A stretch of DNA of 64,000 nucleotides, from positions 550,781 to 614,780 of the forward strand of contig NZ_WBXO01000001.1 of assembly GCF_008933955.1 (NCBI RefSeq). The letters are read 5' to 3'. The notes beneath the pieces are model-generated. The model was not told where the DNA came from and made no database searches. It saw only the letters and a program-made list of their open reading frames with translations. The position numbers and the translations under genes were made by a program. The DNA is from Heliorestis acidaminivorans (GTDB lineage Bacteria; Bacillota; Desulfitobacteriia; Heliobacteriales; Heliobacteriaceae). Below, piece by piece: positions 44,908 to 54,306 of this stretch. The first letter of the stretch is position 1; every line of letters starts with the position of its first letter.

Positions 44908-46394
44908 AGAAATTCTCCCTCCGCTCGATCAAGTGCTTCTAATAGTGCTCTAGCTTTGTTCATTGTTTCTTCATATTCTGATATAGGTACGGAATCAGCT
45001 ACAATTCCAGCACCAACTTGTATGTCGACACGTCCGTTATGCATCACCATAGTGCGAATAGTAATACAAGAGTCTAAGTTACCATCAAAGCCAAGATATC
45101 CTACAGCACCACCGTAAGGCCCACGACGAACAGGTTCTAATTCATCAATGATTTCCATGGCCCGTACTTTAGGAGCACCGCTGAGCGTTCCAGCTGGCAT
45201 GACACTAGCTAGGGCATCTAGACCTGTCTTATCACTTGCTAGTTGACCTGTTACTTTGCTAACGAGATGGATTACATGGGAGTATTTCTCTACTTCCATA
45301 AAGCGGTCTACTTTTACCGTACCCATCTCACTGACTCTACCAATATCATTACGACCTAAATCAACGAGCATCAAATGCTCCGCTCTTTCCTTAGGATCAT
45401 TTAATAAATCTTCTGATAGTAAAGCATCCGCTTCCTCATCTTTGCCTCTGCGCCTTGTTCCTGCAATGGGATGAGTTTCTAGTTCTGTACCTTCAGCTCG
45501 AACTAAGAGCTCCGGAGAAGAACCAGCCATAGTGAGACCAGGTAAGTTTAAGTAGAACAGGTAAGGTGAAGGGTTGAGAGAACGTAGGGAACGGTAAATG
45601 TTGAAAGGATGAACCCTTAAAGGTCTAGAAAAGCGCTGAGACAAGACGACTTGAAAAATGTCACCATCAGCGATATATTCTTTACACTTCTCTACAGCTT
45701 GACAAAAACTTTCTTGATCAAAAGTAGAGGTCATGGCACTATTGTCGATTCCTGCACCTTCTGCAAACTGTATAGCTTTCTCAAAAGTAGCTTGTTGCAT
45801 CTGTGCTTGTAGGATCTGTAATCGCTCTTGTAATTGTTTCTTCCCATATTGATAAGCTTCTTCATCGCCAGCTTCAGCAAGATAAACGAGAGTTGCTTTA
45901 TGACGTAAATGATCAATAACCAAGGTGTATCGAGTTACCATTAGATTAGCTTCTGGTAAAGACCGATCATCTACAGCTTTTTCAGGAAGACGTTCATAGT
46001 AGCGAATGAGATCGTATGCAAAGTAACCAACAGCACCTCCATAAAAACGAGGTAATTCGCCTTCTGAGGATAGAGGAGCTACTTGCAATTGCTCTAACCA
46101 ATGCTTTAGTTCAGCTAGAGGATCCTTTTGCTCTATCGTACTTTCCTTTGCCTTAGCCTTATCCCCAGGGGGCCAAGTGAAAAAAGCCATAGGATCGGCT
46201 CCTACAAAGGAATAACGTCCTAATACAGTGCCTCGTTCCACACTTTCTAGCAAATAACCGAGCCCATCGCCTGTTAGCTTGTGAAAAAAAGTAATAGGCG
46301 TATCTAGATCGGCCGAGAAGGTACTATGCATAGGAACATAACGATATTTTTTACTTAGTTCCACAAACTCCTGATTACTTATCATAGCACTCAT
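44904..46394 (-). CDS. trpE: anthranilate synthase component I
   Basis: Chorismate to anthranilate, the first committed tryptophan step. [18 protein letters not shown] near residue 48 is the N-terminal region that binds tryptophan for feedback (LLES). The chorismate-binding domain has [25 protein letters not shown] [46 protein letters not shown] and [19 protein letters not shown]. 496 residues is normal. It is the first gene of the trp unit, controlled by the TRAP-like leader at 46494-46553. Confidence 0.96.
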   Translation of the reverse strand: MSAMISNQEFVELSKKYRYVPMHSTFSADLDTPITFFHKLTGDGLGYLLESVERGTVLGRYSFVGADPMAFFTWPPGDKAKAKESTIEQKDPLAELKHWLEQLQVAPLSSEGELPRFYGGAVGYFAYDLIRYYERLPEKAVDDRSLPEANLMVTRYTLVIDHLRHKATLVYLAEAGDEEAYQYGKKQLQERLQILQAQMQQATFEKAIQFAEGAGIDNSAMTSTFDQESFCQAVEKCKEYIADGDIFQVVLSQRFSRPLRVHPFNIYRSLRSLNPSPYLFYLNLPGLTMAGSSPELLVRAEGTELETHPIAGTRRRGKDEEADALLSEDLLNDPKERAEHLMLVDLGRNDIGRVSEMGTVKVDRFMEVEKYSHVIHLVSKVTGQLASDKTGLDALASVMPAGTLSGAPKVRAMEIIDELEPVRRGPYGGAVGYLGFDGNLDSCITIRTMVMHNGRVDIQVGAGIVADSVPISEYEETMNKARALLEALDRAEGEFL

Positions 46395-46449
46395 TAGAAC
46401 TCACCTTCCTTATAAATAAAGCAAAAAGCCAAAAAAAGGCAAAACAAAA

Positions 46450-46475
46450 AACCGGCCTACCGAAGTGGACCGGTT
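46450..46475 (-). terminator. leader terminator (attenuator) of the trp operon
   Basis: AACCGG...CCGGTT hairpin with a TTCG loop and one mismatch; the minus strand continues TTTTTGTTTT. It lies about 18 bases after the last GAG repeat and about 55 bases before trpE. Confidence 0.85.
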
Positions 46476-46493
46476 CTCTCACATACAGAAAGA

Positions 46494-46553
46494 CTCCGCT
46501 CGTCTCCGCTCGACTCTGCTCTTCTCATCTTAACTCTACTCTAAACTCATCTC
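46494..46553 (-). promoter_or_regulatory. TRAP (MtrB) binding site: eleven GAG repeats in the trp leader
   Basis: On the minus-strand transcript GAG triplets start at 46553, 46548, 46541, 46536, 46526, 46521, 46516, 46511, 46506, 46501 and 46496. All spacers are two bases except one of four bases and one place where AAG replaces GAG in register (46531). TRAP is an 11-mer that binds eleven (G/U)AG triplets in this spacing, so this is a strong match. The site begins at the predicted transcription start and is followed by the terminator. Tryptophan-loaded TRAP bound here should favour termination. Confidence 0.9.
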
Positions 46554-46559
46554 ATGTCA

Positions 46560-46588
46560 AACATATCAGTCTTGCTGTTTTTTGTCAA
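46560..46588 (-). promoter_or_regulatory. sigma-A promoter of the trp operon
   Basis: On the minus strand TTGACA, 17 bases, TATGTT; start near 46553. The first GAG triplet coincides with the start point. Confidence 0.85.
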
Positions 46589-46650
46589 TACTTTTTTTTG
46601 TATAGACCTGAGATGACAATCAAAAGACCAGAAAAGCTTTTTACTTAGAA

Positions 46651-46679
46651 CTGACAAGAAAGCAGAGATAGAGTATAAT
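46651..46679 (+). promoter_or_regulatory. sigma-A promoter of the ctpA-like gene
   Basis: CTGACA, 17 bases, TATAAT; predicted start near 46686. It is divergent from the trp promoter. Confidence 0.8.
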
Positions 46680-46695
46680 CATACAAGAGTACTTT

Positions 46696-46711
46696 TGTTC
46701 CTTTTGGAACA
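46696..46711. promoter_or_regulatory. palindrome downstream of the ctpA promoter, possible operator
   Basis: TGTTCC-TTTT-GGAACA, a perfect 6+4+6 dyad at about +10 to +25. It could be an operator for a repressor, or a weak RNA hairpin in the leader. Confidence 0.4.
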
Positions 46712-46738
46712 TTCCATATACCAAAGGGGGTAGAGAGT

Positions 46739-48214
46739 TTGAGAAGCAGTGCTTTTTTTACCTTTCTTGTCTTTCTTTTTTTAACACTATTACCTGTACA
46801 AGCTTACAACGATAGTCAAGAACAATTGGCCGTAAAAGTGGAAAGTGAAAAAGTAGAAAGTTCAGAGAGCGATGAATCTCTTTTGATAGAGATCCGAAAG
46901 TTACTAAAGAATCACCATATCGATCAGCCCAACTCAAAAATTCTCGAATTAGAAAGCATTGAAGAGATTCTAGAGGCCTTAGGCGATCCTTATACAAGTT
47001 ACTTGACACCACAGGAAGAGCAAGCACTTCTAGATTCTTTAAACTTGAATTACGCTGGTATCGGAATGGTCATAACGCAAGTTGATAACTATCCTGCTGT
47101 GGAAAGAGTCTTTCCTAATTCACCAGCTGAAAAATCTGGCATTGGAAAAGGCGATAAAATATTGCAAGTTGACGAGCTTCCTACTGAAGGACTCTCTACA
47201 GACGTAGTAGCAAGTAAAGTGCGAGGTCCTGAAGGAACGAAAGTCACAATGAAGTTAATGAACGCCTTAACTGGCGAGCCTTATGTACTGGAATTGACAA
47301 GGCAGCGCATCTCTATCCCCCAGGCAGAAGGAGAAATCATAGGCAATTCTACAGGCTATCTACGCCTCTATAGTTTTGGTGAAAAAGCTGGTGAAGAATT
47401 TGCCAAAGTATATAACAAGCTTCGCGCAGAAGGTATGGATAGATTACTCCTTGATTTGCGAGGAAACGGTGGCGGTTCAATGACAGCCGCTGAACTCATT
47501 GGAGATTTTTTACTTCCCGAAGGACCACTTTATCATCTTGTTTATCATAACGGTAGTAAAAGCACCTATCACACAGAAGGCTCTGAATCTCTCTTGCCTA
47601 TGGTAATTCTTATTGATGAGCATACAGCCAGTGCCGCTGAGCTCTTATCAGCAGCTCTTAAAGAGCGTTCTCATGCTCTACTAATTGGTGCAAACAGTTA
47701 TGGTAAAGGTTCTGTACAGAGTCTCTTTCCTTTAGATGCTGGTGGTGTTCTAAAAGTAACAATTGCTCGTTATCAATCACCGCAAGGTATAACAATTGAT
47801 CAAATAGGTCTGACGCCAGATTTATCTATTGGTACAAGAAGTCTACAACTAATCCGAGCAAAAGAAATTCTAGAACCTCCTCAGACTCGGGAGTTGCGAC
47901 TATACCTAGATCGCCAAGAAGCTATCCTCTCAGGAGAAAAGTTTGTCATTGAGCAAAAGCCGATGGTACAAGAAAATAGAGCCTATCTTCCTCTTCGCTT
48001 TATCGTCGAAGCTCTCGGTGGCGTAGTCGAATATGAGGAAGTAACAAGAGAAGCTTTACTGACTTATGGTAACAAAAAAATACCCTTGTCTCTCCATTCT
48101 TTAGTAATAGTAGATGATCGTACTTTTGCTCCCGTTCGCATGATCAGTGAACAGCTTGGTTATATCGTTGAGTACAATGAAGAAAGTAGAGAAATCCTGC
48201 TAGCCTCACCCTAA
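46739..48214 (+). CDS. S41-family C-terminal processing protease with stalk domain
   Basis: Secreted serine protease of the CtpA family. Order: signal peptide (residues 1-22, AFFTFLVFLFLTLLPVQA), a short helical region, PDZ domain (about 95-170, GIGMVITQVDNYPAVERVFP), S41 domain with GSMTAAELIGDFLL, the nucleophile in IDEHTASAAELLSAALKERS and the general base in GANSYGKGSVQSL. The last 90 residues (MVQENRAYLPLRFIVEALGGVVEYEE; FAPVRMISEQLGYIVEYNEESREILL) form a copper-amine-oxidase-N1 type stalk domain, usually a cell-wall-associated module. The start is TTG after AAAGGGGG. Stand-alone CtpA proteins lack this tail. Confidence 0.88.
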   Translation: MRSSAFFTFLVFLFLTLLPVQAYNDSQEQLAVKVESEKVESSESDESLLIEIRKLLKNHHIDQPNSKILELESIEEILEALGDPYTSYLTPQEEQALLDSLNLNYAGIGMVITQVDNYPAVERVFPNSPAEKSGIGKGDKILQVDELPTEGLSTDVVASKVRGPEGTKVTMKLMNALTGEPYVLELTRQRISIPQAEGEIIGNSTGYLRLYSFGEKAGEEFAKVYNKLRAEGMDRLLLDLRGNGGGSMTAAELIGDFLLPEGPLYHLVYHNGSKSTYHTEGSESLLPMVILIDEHTASAAELLSAALKERSHALLIGANSYGKGSVQSLFPLDAGGVLKVTIARYQSPQGITIDQIGLTPDLSIGTRSLQLIRAKEILEPPQTRELRLYLDRQEAILSGEKFVIEQKPMVQENRAYLPLRFIVEALGGVVEYEEVTREALLTYGNKKIPLSLHSLVIVDDRTFAPVRMISEQLGYIVEYNEESREILLASP

Positions 48215-48229
48215 AAAACACTAAAAAAA

Positions 48230-48271
48230 CACTCCTTTTACTAACAAAAACAGTAAGGGGAGTGCTTTTTT
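48230..48271 (+). terminator. intrinsic terminator after the ctpA-like gene
   Basis: CACTCCTTTTACT/AGTAAGGGGAGTG (13-bp stem with G-U pairs), then CTTTTTT on the plus strand. It lies 16 bases past the stop. Confidence 0.85.
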
Positions 48272-48291
48272 AGCTTCTAACATGGTAAGGC

Positions 48292-49764
48292 CTATGTTAC
48301 GGGTTTGGATAAAATTTTATGTTGTACACCTTTAAAATGTACGTAAAAAATAGTTCCTTTGTCGCTCGATTCAACTCGAATTGATGCTTGATTTCTCGCC
48401 GCTATACTGTAACAAATAGCTAGTCCTAAGCCTGTTCCCGATTCCTTTGATGTAATAAATGGTGTACCTAGTTTGTTAAGTATCTCTGGCTTGATCCCCG
48501 CGCCTTCGTCTTTAATGGCAAGTATGACTTCATCATTTGCCATATAGGTTCTTAAGCATAAAGTTTTTCCGGCTTGCATAGCCTCAAAGCCATTGCGAAC
48601 CATATTGAGTAATAATTGCTTAATCTCTTTTTCATCGACTAACAAAAAAATAGGTATGTCTTTCAGATCAAAAAGCACTTGTTTATTCTCATTCAAGGCT
48701 TCCGCTTCAATTAACGGTTTTAACTCATTTATGATTACAGACAGTTCTATTTCTTTTCTTGTATCTACTTTTTGCTTAGCAAGCGATAGGAAATCAGTAA
48801 GTATCTGATTAGCCCGATCAAGCTCCTTGATCATTAAATTAAAGTAGTCGTCATAGCACTTTAAAGGTTCTTTTGCTTGTAAAACTTGTAGAAAACCTCT
48901 TACACTTGTAATAGGATTGCGTATCTCATGACCTATGCCTGCTGCCAATTGACCGACTAAGTTGAATCTTTCTAGGCGAATTAATTCCTCTTCCAACCTT
49001 TTTATTTCTGTAATATCACTGATTTGAATCAGCAGACAAAACTTTTTATCAATCATGATAGTTTCAGCAGAAAGCAGTCCATTCCATTGCTGATTAGTCC
49101 TAGTTCGTAAGTTTAATTGCATATTTCTTACAGAGCCTTTTTCTCGTAAGATTTTGTATATCCTATTCCGATCTTCAATCTTCTCATACAAAAGAACGTT
49201 TCTAGTTGTGCGTCCAATGATGTCTTCCCGATTATATTCAGAAATATTAAGAAAGCTCTCATTAACGTCTAGAACTACTTCAGTGACAATGTCTAATATA
49301 GCCATAGGGATCGGACTAACATTAAAAACCTTCTGAAATAGTTCTTTAGATAGTTGGGCTGACTCTTCTATTTCCAACAATTCAGATTTATCACGCCAGG
49401 AAATGGCAACAGAATTCTTACCATGTTTAAATAGTTTTAACTCAACAGCTTTTCGATGATTTAAAAAATTTATATTTTCATGACAGGGTAGTTCAATGGG
49501 TTCTCCCTTGCTGATAACTTCACATAGTATCGAAAACATCCTAGTTCTCTGAAACAGGGGTATTAAGTCGCTCATCTTTTTACCGATCAAAGTACTTTTA
49601 TCGATAGATATAAATTGAGTCGCAGAACGGTTCAAATAGACGACTACAAAATCTACTATTTCTCCATCCTCGTTTTGAAAAGCTTGGTAAATACCAAAGC
49701 AATCAAGTAAATGCTCTAGTATATTTTTAGTATCTTCTGAAAGTTCTTGTTCTAGAAGCATCAT
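48292..49764 (-). CDS. PAS-domain sensor histidine kinase
   Basis: Cytoplasmic, no membrane segments. Two PAS domains occupy about residues 15-130 and 140-255 (VFNVSPIPMAILDIVTEVVLDVNESFLNISEYNREDIIGRT is the second). HisKA has the phospho-acceptor His in GHEIRNPITSVRGFLQVLQ, and the ATPase domain shows NMVRNGFEAMQ (N box), DEGAGIKPE (G1) and GTGLGLAICYSIA. The HEIRNPI form is like KinB/ResE-type relatives and could be a sporulation or stress kinase. I start at the ATG after AGGTGGG; an upstream GTG adds four residues. Partner regulator not adjacent. Confidence 0.88.
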   Translation of the reverse strand: MMLLEQELSEDTKNILEHLLDCFGIYQAFQNEDGEIVDFVVVYLNRSATQFISIDKSTLIGKKMSDLIPLFQRTRMFSILCEVISKGEPIELPCHENINFLNHRKAVELKLFKHGKNSVAISWRDKSELLEIEESAQLSKELFQKVFNVSPIPMAILDIVTEVVLDVNESFLNISEYNREDIIGRTTRNVLLYEKIEDRNRIYKILREKGSVRNMQLNLRTRTNQQWNGLLSAETIMIDKKFCLLIQISDITEIKRLEEELIRLERFNLVGQLAAGIGHEIRNPITSVRGFLQVLQAKEPLKCYDDYFNLMIKELDRANQILTDFLSLAKQKVDTRKEIELSVIINELKPLIEAEALNENKQVLFDLKDIPIFLLVDEKEIKQLLLNMVRNGFEAMQAGKTLCLRTYMANDEVILAIKDEGAGIKPEILNKLGTPFITSKESGTGLGLAICYSIAARNQASIRVESSDKGTIFYVHFKGVQHKILSKPVT

Positions 49765-49873
49765 CTCTTTACCCACCTGCTTTTCTCTTTCTGAATATAA
49801 CTTTATTCTATCAAATAATCAAATTCCCTTCATTTTTTTGGAAGCTTATTCCTTCTTTTCTTCACTAAAAGAA

Positions 49874-49912
49874 AAACTCCCTCCTTTCTCAAAAAAAGAA
49901 TCGAGGGAGTTT
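49874..49912 (-). terminator. intrinsic terminator after the REC-GGDEF gene
   Basis: AAACTCCCTC/GAGGGAGTTT with a 19-base loop; the minus strand continues TTCTTTTAG. Six bases past the stop of the gene at 49918. Confidence 0.8.
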
Positions 49913-49917
49913 CTGCT

Positions 49918-50856
49918 TTATGAAGAAGATTCTTTTGAATTAGACCAACTAACCTGGTTTCTTCCTGCTTCTTTGGCAGTATATAAAGCTCTGTCAGCTT
50001 CTTCTATTATAAATTGTGCTTCCTGCCCTTTTTGAGGAATCAGAGTAGTTAGCCCTAGGCTAACAGTGACTTGTTCAGATAGAGGAGAACTTTTGTGAGG
50101 AAGTTGTAACGCCAATACGTTACTCCGTAAGTCTTCTGCAATCTTTAAAGCCCACGTAAACTCTGTTTCAGGCAATAGACAGGCAAATTCTTCCCCACCA
50201 TATCTCGCTACTAAGTCTAAAGGTCTTTTTGGGATACTATGTAAGCTTTGAGCTACCTGTCGCAAACATTCGTCACCACCAAGGTGACCGTAACTATCAT
50301 TATAGTTCTTGAAATGATCAATATCGATCATTATAAGTGATAGACTACTACCGTATCGTAAGGCACGACGCCATTCGGCTGATAAAGCCTCATCAAATCT
50401 CCTGCGATTAGAAATTCCTGTGAGTCCGTCAATTCGAGAAGATTCTTTCAGTATATCTCGATACTTTTTGAGCTCTAAGTGGTTTCTCACTCTCGCTTTA
50501 ACAATAGGAGGACTAATGGGTTTGGTAATATAATCAATAGCTCCTAAACTCAAGCCAAATTCTTCATTTTCTAAGCTATCCATGGCAGTAACAAAAATTA
50601 CTGGAATATCTTTAGTGATCGGTGACTCTTTTAGTCTTTTACATACTTCGTAGCCATCCATTTCAGGCATCATTACATCTAAAAGTATCAGATCTGGTGG
50701 GCTTTTCGACTCAGCAATGCGTAAAGCAGTAGCGCCGTTGTTAGCTATTTTTATGGCCCATTCATCTTTTAGTAACTCAGCTAAAGCCATAATATTAGTT
50801 CGCGAATCATCAACTATTAGAATGCTCTGTTTTTCTGAGCTTTTCATTAAAAACAT
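49918..50856 (-). CDS. response regulator with GGDEF domain (diguanylate cyclase)
   Basis: PleD/WspR-like. The receiver domain (residues 12-130) has the acidic pair VDDSRTN, the phosphorylation Asp in LILLDVMMPEMDG and Lys in DYITKPISP. The GGDEF domain (about 150-310) shows DGLTGISNRRRFDEAL, DIDHFKNYNDSYGHLGGDECL and the catalytic site RYGGEEFACLLPE (GGEEF). RxxD inhibitory-site candidate is RSNVLAL, not a clear RXXD, so product inhibition is uncertain. It lies 13 bases after the hybrid kinase at 50870, a likely partner pair that makes c-di-GMP. Confidence 0.93.
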   Translation of the reverse strand: MFLMKSSEKQSILIVDDSRTNIMALAELLKDEWAIKIANNGATALRIAESKSPPDLILLDVMMPEMDGYEVCKRLKESPITKDIPVIFVTAMDSLENEEFGLSLGAIDYITKPISPPIVKARVRNHLELKKYRDILKESSRIDGLTGISNRRRFDEALSAEWRRALRYGSSLSLIMIDIDHFKNYNDSYGHLGGDECLRQVAQSLHSIPKRPLDLVARYGGEEFACLLPETEFTWALKIAEDLRSNVLALQLPHKSSPLSEQVTVSLGLTTLIPQKGQEAQFIIEEADRALYTAKEAGRNQVSWSNSKESSS

Positions 50857-50869
50857 TCACTCCCTGCGC

Positions 50870-53800
50870 TCACATTGGTTTCAAGATCTCTAATTCTGTC
50901 AAAAGCAACCTGGCTTTCTCATAATCAAAATCTTCTAGAGCTTCTTTTAGAGAGCTGAAACGGCTGAGCATGCTCGCTTCTCTAGGCAATTGTTTTTCCA
51001 TTTCGACAAGGAAAGAAAAGTCAACAAAAAGATCGTCATCTAACTGTTCTCTAAGCTTATGAAGAAGTTCAAAAAATGCTTCCTGATTGACTCCTGTTGC
51101 TATGGGCATCGTATTATCCAAATTCTCATAAGTGAGTAGAAGTTCTTCTATCGATTTCTGTACTTGCAAAAACTCTTCTTCTAACTCTGTGACAAGCAAA
51201 GGCGATATTGAGCTCTCATAAAGTTGTTGCTCTATTTGTTTGCATAGTTCCATCGTTTTCTTCGCCCCAATATTACCGGCTGAGCCTTTTAATGTGTGTA
51301 TTAGTGCTTTTAAATTATCTAAGTTGCCCCTCTCAAAAGAGTAGGTAATTTCTTGAAGCGCTGTCATTGTATCAGAAGAAAAGTTACTTAGTAGGCTAAG
51401 ATAAAGCTTCTTATTACCACCAAGTCTACCTAGTCCTTCAGCAATGTTAAGACCTGGCAACGTTTCTGGAAGTGTACTATCTTGCTTCATATCTTTATAG
51501 GTAATTTTTTTTCCTAACCATTTAGAAATCTTTTCAATAAACTTAGTAGGATCAAAAGGCTTTGAAATATAGTCATCCATACCTTTACTTAGATAGCGCT
51601 CACGATCACCTGACATAGCATGAGCTGTTAAAGCAATGATAGGAATTTTGCTTTTCTTTTCATCGCTAAGAGATCTAATTTTTCGGGTAGCTTCACAGCC
51701 ATCCATTTCAGGCATTTGAATGTCCATTAAGATAAGATCGAAATTTTCGTTACTAGCCAATTCAACTGCTTCAAGTCCGTTTTCGGCAATCGTCACTAAT
51801 AAACCTGCTTGTTGTAGCAATTCTCTTGCTATTTCCTGGTTTATATCATTATCTTCTACTAATAATACAGAAGAGCCTAGTAAAGTATCGTCAAGCTGGT
51901 GAGACTTAGCTACTTCTCGAGAATCTAAATAAAAGAGTCCTTCTTTTTTGCCAAAGATATTAATAATCAAGTTGAATAGTTTTGATTGATTCACTGGCTT
52001 GACTAAGAATCCAGCTAAGTTCAAAGCTTGTGCTTTATCTTTTGCTTCTAACGTGTCATGAGCTGTGACCATTATGACTACAGGCATCTTGGTAAGTTCG
52101 TATTTTTTTTGTAGATATAAAGTTGTTTCAAAACCATCTAGTTTTGGCATTTTATAATCCATAAGAACCAGATCATAAGGCTTGCTCTTTTCCTGATATG
52201 TTTGCTCAATCTCCTGTAGAGCCTCTTCACCAGTTTCCGCAAAAGTACATTCACATTTTAAAGCTTCAATAAAAGTGCTAAGAATTTCTCGATCACTTTG
52301 ACTATCATCGACAATCAATACTTTTAAGCGATTTCGGTGAGTCAATAACTCCATAGAATTAGCATCATTCTTAATACTAAAAGGAATAGTAAAATAGAAA
52401 GTTGAACCTTTTCCAGCTTCACTTTCTAACCATACTCTACCGTTCATCATTTCTACTAAGCGTTTGGTTATGGATAACCCTAGTCCTGTGCCACCATACT
52501 TGCGAGTCATTGAGCCATCGGCTTGTGTGAAAGGCTGGAATAAGGATTTATGCTTTTCTTTCGCAATTCCAATTCCCGTATCTTGCACAGAAAAAGTTAA
52601 AGTTATTTTTTCTTCATTTTCTTCATCTACTTGAACTGTAATGTTTATGTTTCCATTATCAGTAAATTTCACGGCATTACCCAGTAGGTTCATAAGTACC
52701 TGACCAACCCGTAAAGCATCACCTGATACATAAGCAGGTACCTCAGAAGGAATATCAATAGTTAACTTTAGACCTTTTTCTTTGACTTTAGGACAAAGCA
52801 TGTCAACAACACTTTTTACCACTTCTCGTATGTAGAAAGCATTGTTTTCTAAAGCAAGGCTTCCTGATTCAATTTTGGAGTAATCTAATATATCATTGAT
52901 AATCATAAGTAAGCTTTTTGCAGATGCTTGAATCTTTTTGAGATATTTTTGTACTTTTTTATCTTCACTTCTATTCATAGCTAGGTGACTGAGTCCTATA
53001 ATCCCATTCATCGGTGTCCGTATTTCATGACTCATATTGGCTAAGAACTGGCTTTTGGCTAAATTTGCTTCTTCTGCTTTTCGTTGCGCTTCTTTTAGAG
53101 CTGTAATATCGCGACCAACACCTTGTATCTCAATCGTTTCGCCATTAACATTTTTGATGGCATAATCTTCCCAGGCAATCCAACGCCAACCCATGATAGT
53201 TTTAGCTCTTTGTTCTATATAAGCTCTATAGGGTGGTTTTTCTAAGTCTTTCATTGCTTCGAAGGTAGACTCTATATCTGCTTCATGAACTAAAGGGGCA
53301 AAAGAACTACCGATAAGCTCTTCGCGTTGCTTGCCAAAGGTTCGACAATAGGCATCGTTAACATAGGTAAAACGATTTTCCATGTCAACCCGGACAATAA
53401 GATCTTGCTGAGATTCCACAAGACCACGATAAAGACCTTCTTGCTCTTCTAGCTTTTGCTCAATCTCTTTACGTTCCGTAATATCTAGGGACATATTGAA
53501 GAAACCTTCTAGTTCATTCTTCCTTTCTCTTAATTCTGCTTCCGTTCTTTTCTGTGCTGTAATATCAACAGCCAAGCCTGTATGACCAGTTATTATGCCC
53601 TCATCGTCAATAACAGGAAAAGTGCGAACATCAACCCAGCGTATTTCTCCATCAGGTCGCACAATTCTATATTCATTATGATAGCTTTTTTCCTTCTTAT
53701 CATCTTGAATGTAATGTTTAAAAGTTAAATAAACCATATCTTTATCTTCTTTATGAACTGATTCAAGATATGAAAAAGGATCATCATATAAACTTTGACA

Positions 53801-53974
53801 GGCTCTTCCCCAAACTCTTTCATATGCAGGGTTTACATAGAGTATTTCTTTATAATCAGCTGAGCTAAGCCAAAAAACTTCTCCCATGGCATCAGTAATT
53901 TGGCGTAACATTTTATTTGTTTTCTCAAAAACATCATTATTTATATTAGTTTCTGTATCATTATGATGCACCAA
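50870..53974 (-). CDS. hybrid histidine kinase: PAS, HisKA, two REC, Hpt
   Basis: 1034 residues, cytoplasmic. PAS 1 spans about 22-143 ([20 protein letters not shown]); PAS 2 about 178-292 ([20 protein letters not shown]). Between them [16 protein letters not shown] looks like the first and last parts of a third PAS joined directly. HisKA holds H316 in [13 protein letters not shown]; the ATPase domain follows ([18 protein letters not shown]). REC 1 (about 548-670, [20 protein letters not shown]) and REC 2 (about 694-812, [21 protein letters not shown]) precede an Hpt domain with [14 protein letters not shown] start after GGAGG. It forms an operon with the REC-GGDEF gene. Confidence 0.92.
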   Translation of the reverse strand: MVHHNDTETNINNDVFEKTNKMLRQITDAMGEVFWLSSADYKEILYVNPAYERVWGRACQSLYDDPFSYLESVHKEDKDMVYLTFKHYIQDDKKEKSYHNEYRIVRPDGEIRWVDVRTFPVIDDEGIITGHTGLAVDITAQKRTEAELRERKNELEGFFNMSLDITERKEIEQKLEEQEGLYRGLVESQQDLIVRVDMENRFTYVNDAYCRTFGKQREELIGSSFAPLVHEADIESTFEAMKDLEKPPYRAYIEQRAKTIMGWRWIAWEDYAIKNVNGETIEIQGVGRDITALKEAQRKAEEANLAKSQFLANMSHEIRTPMNGIIGLSHLAMNRSEDKKVQKYLKKIQASAKSLLMIINDILDYSKIESGSLALENNAFYIREVVKSVVDMLCPKVKEKGLKLTIDIPSEVPAYVSGDALRVGQVLMNLLGNAVKFTDNGNINITVQVDEENEEKITLTFSVQDTGIGIAKEKHKSLFQPFTQADGSMTRKYGGTGLGLSITKRLVEMMNGRVWLESEAGKGSTFYFTIPFSIKNDANSMELLTHRNRLKVLIVDDSQSDREILSTFIEALKCECTFAETGEEALQEIEQTYQEKSKPYDLVLMDYKMPKLDGFETTLYLQKKYELTKMPVVIMVTAHDTLEAKDKAQALNLAGFLVKPVNQSKLFNLIINIFGKKEGLFYLDSREVAKSHQLDDTLLGSSVLLVEDNDINQEIARELLQQAGLLVTIAENGLEAVELASNENFDLILMDIQMPEMDGCEATRKIRSLSDEKKSKIPIIALTAHAMSGDRERYLSKGMDDYISKPFDPTKFIEKISKWLGKKITYKDMKQDSTLPETLPGLNIAEGLGRLGGNKKLYLSLLSNFSSDTMTALQEITYSFERGNLDNLKALIHTLKGSAGNIGAKKTMELCKQIEQQLYESSISPLLVTELEEEFLQVQKSIEELLLTYENLDNTMPIATGVNQEAFFELLHKLREQLDDDLFVDFSFLVEMEKQLPREASMLSRFSSLKEALEDFDYEKARLLLTELEILKPM

Positions 53975-54306
53975 AAAAACCTCCTGTTCGAAGTCAAATG
54001 TGCATGAGATTACTTTGATTTATTTGACATCTTACGTTGCAATACCTTCCTATGATATGTATCTTCAAAATAATAAAATAGTTGTGATTTCTTGCATTGC
54101 AATTTTTTATAGTTGAGTTGATGCATAGACTTTTTTCGATAGAATATATGGCATAAAAAACAAGAAATGGAAGAAGGTATAACCGTACTTTTGTAGAAAA
54201 ATATCAAATTAAGGAAAAAGTAATGACCATCTTGCATACAATGCTGATGGTCATTACTGGTTTTTATCGATTGTCGAATTGTGTCAAAAGATGTCGCGGA
54301 GAGTAG
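53975..54306. other. intergenic region between divergent kinase genes
   Basis: 332 bases of AT-rich sequence between two divergent hybrid kinases. It holds short open frames only (for example MEEGITVLL near 54169) and one strong hairpin listed separately. No riboswitch or known operator was recognised. Confidence 0.6.
54220..54259. repeat. perfect 13-bp hairpin upstream of the plus-strand hybrid kinase
   Basis: AGTAATGACCATC pairs perfectly with GATGGTCATTACT around a 14-base loop. The plus strand continues TGGTTTTTATCG and the minus TTTTTCC, so it could be a terminator in either direction or an attenuator of the gene at 54307. Confidence 0.6.

Noticed and set aside
46696..46711. LexA (SOS) box
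   Set aside because: The Firmicute box is GAAC-N4-GTTC; this dyad has the half-sites in the opposite order.
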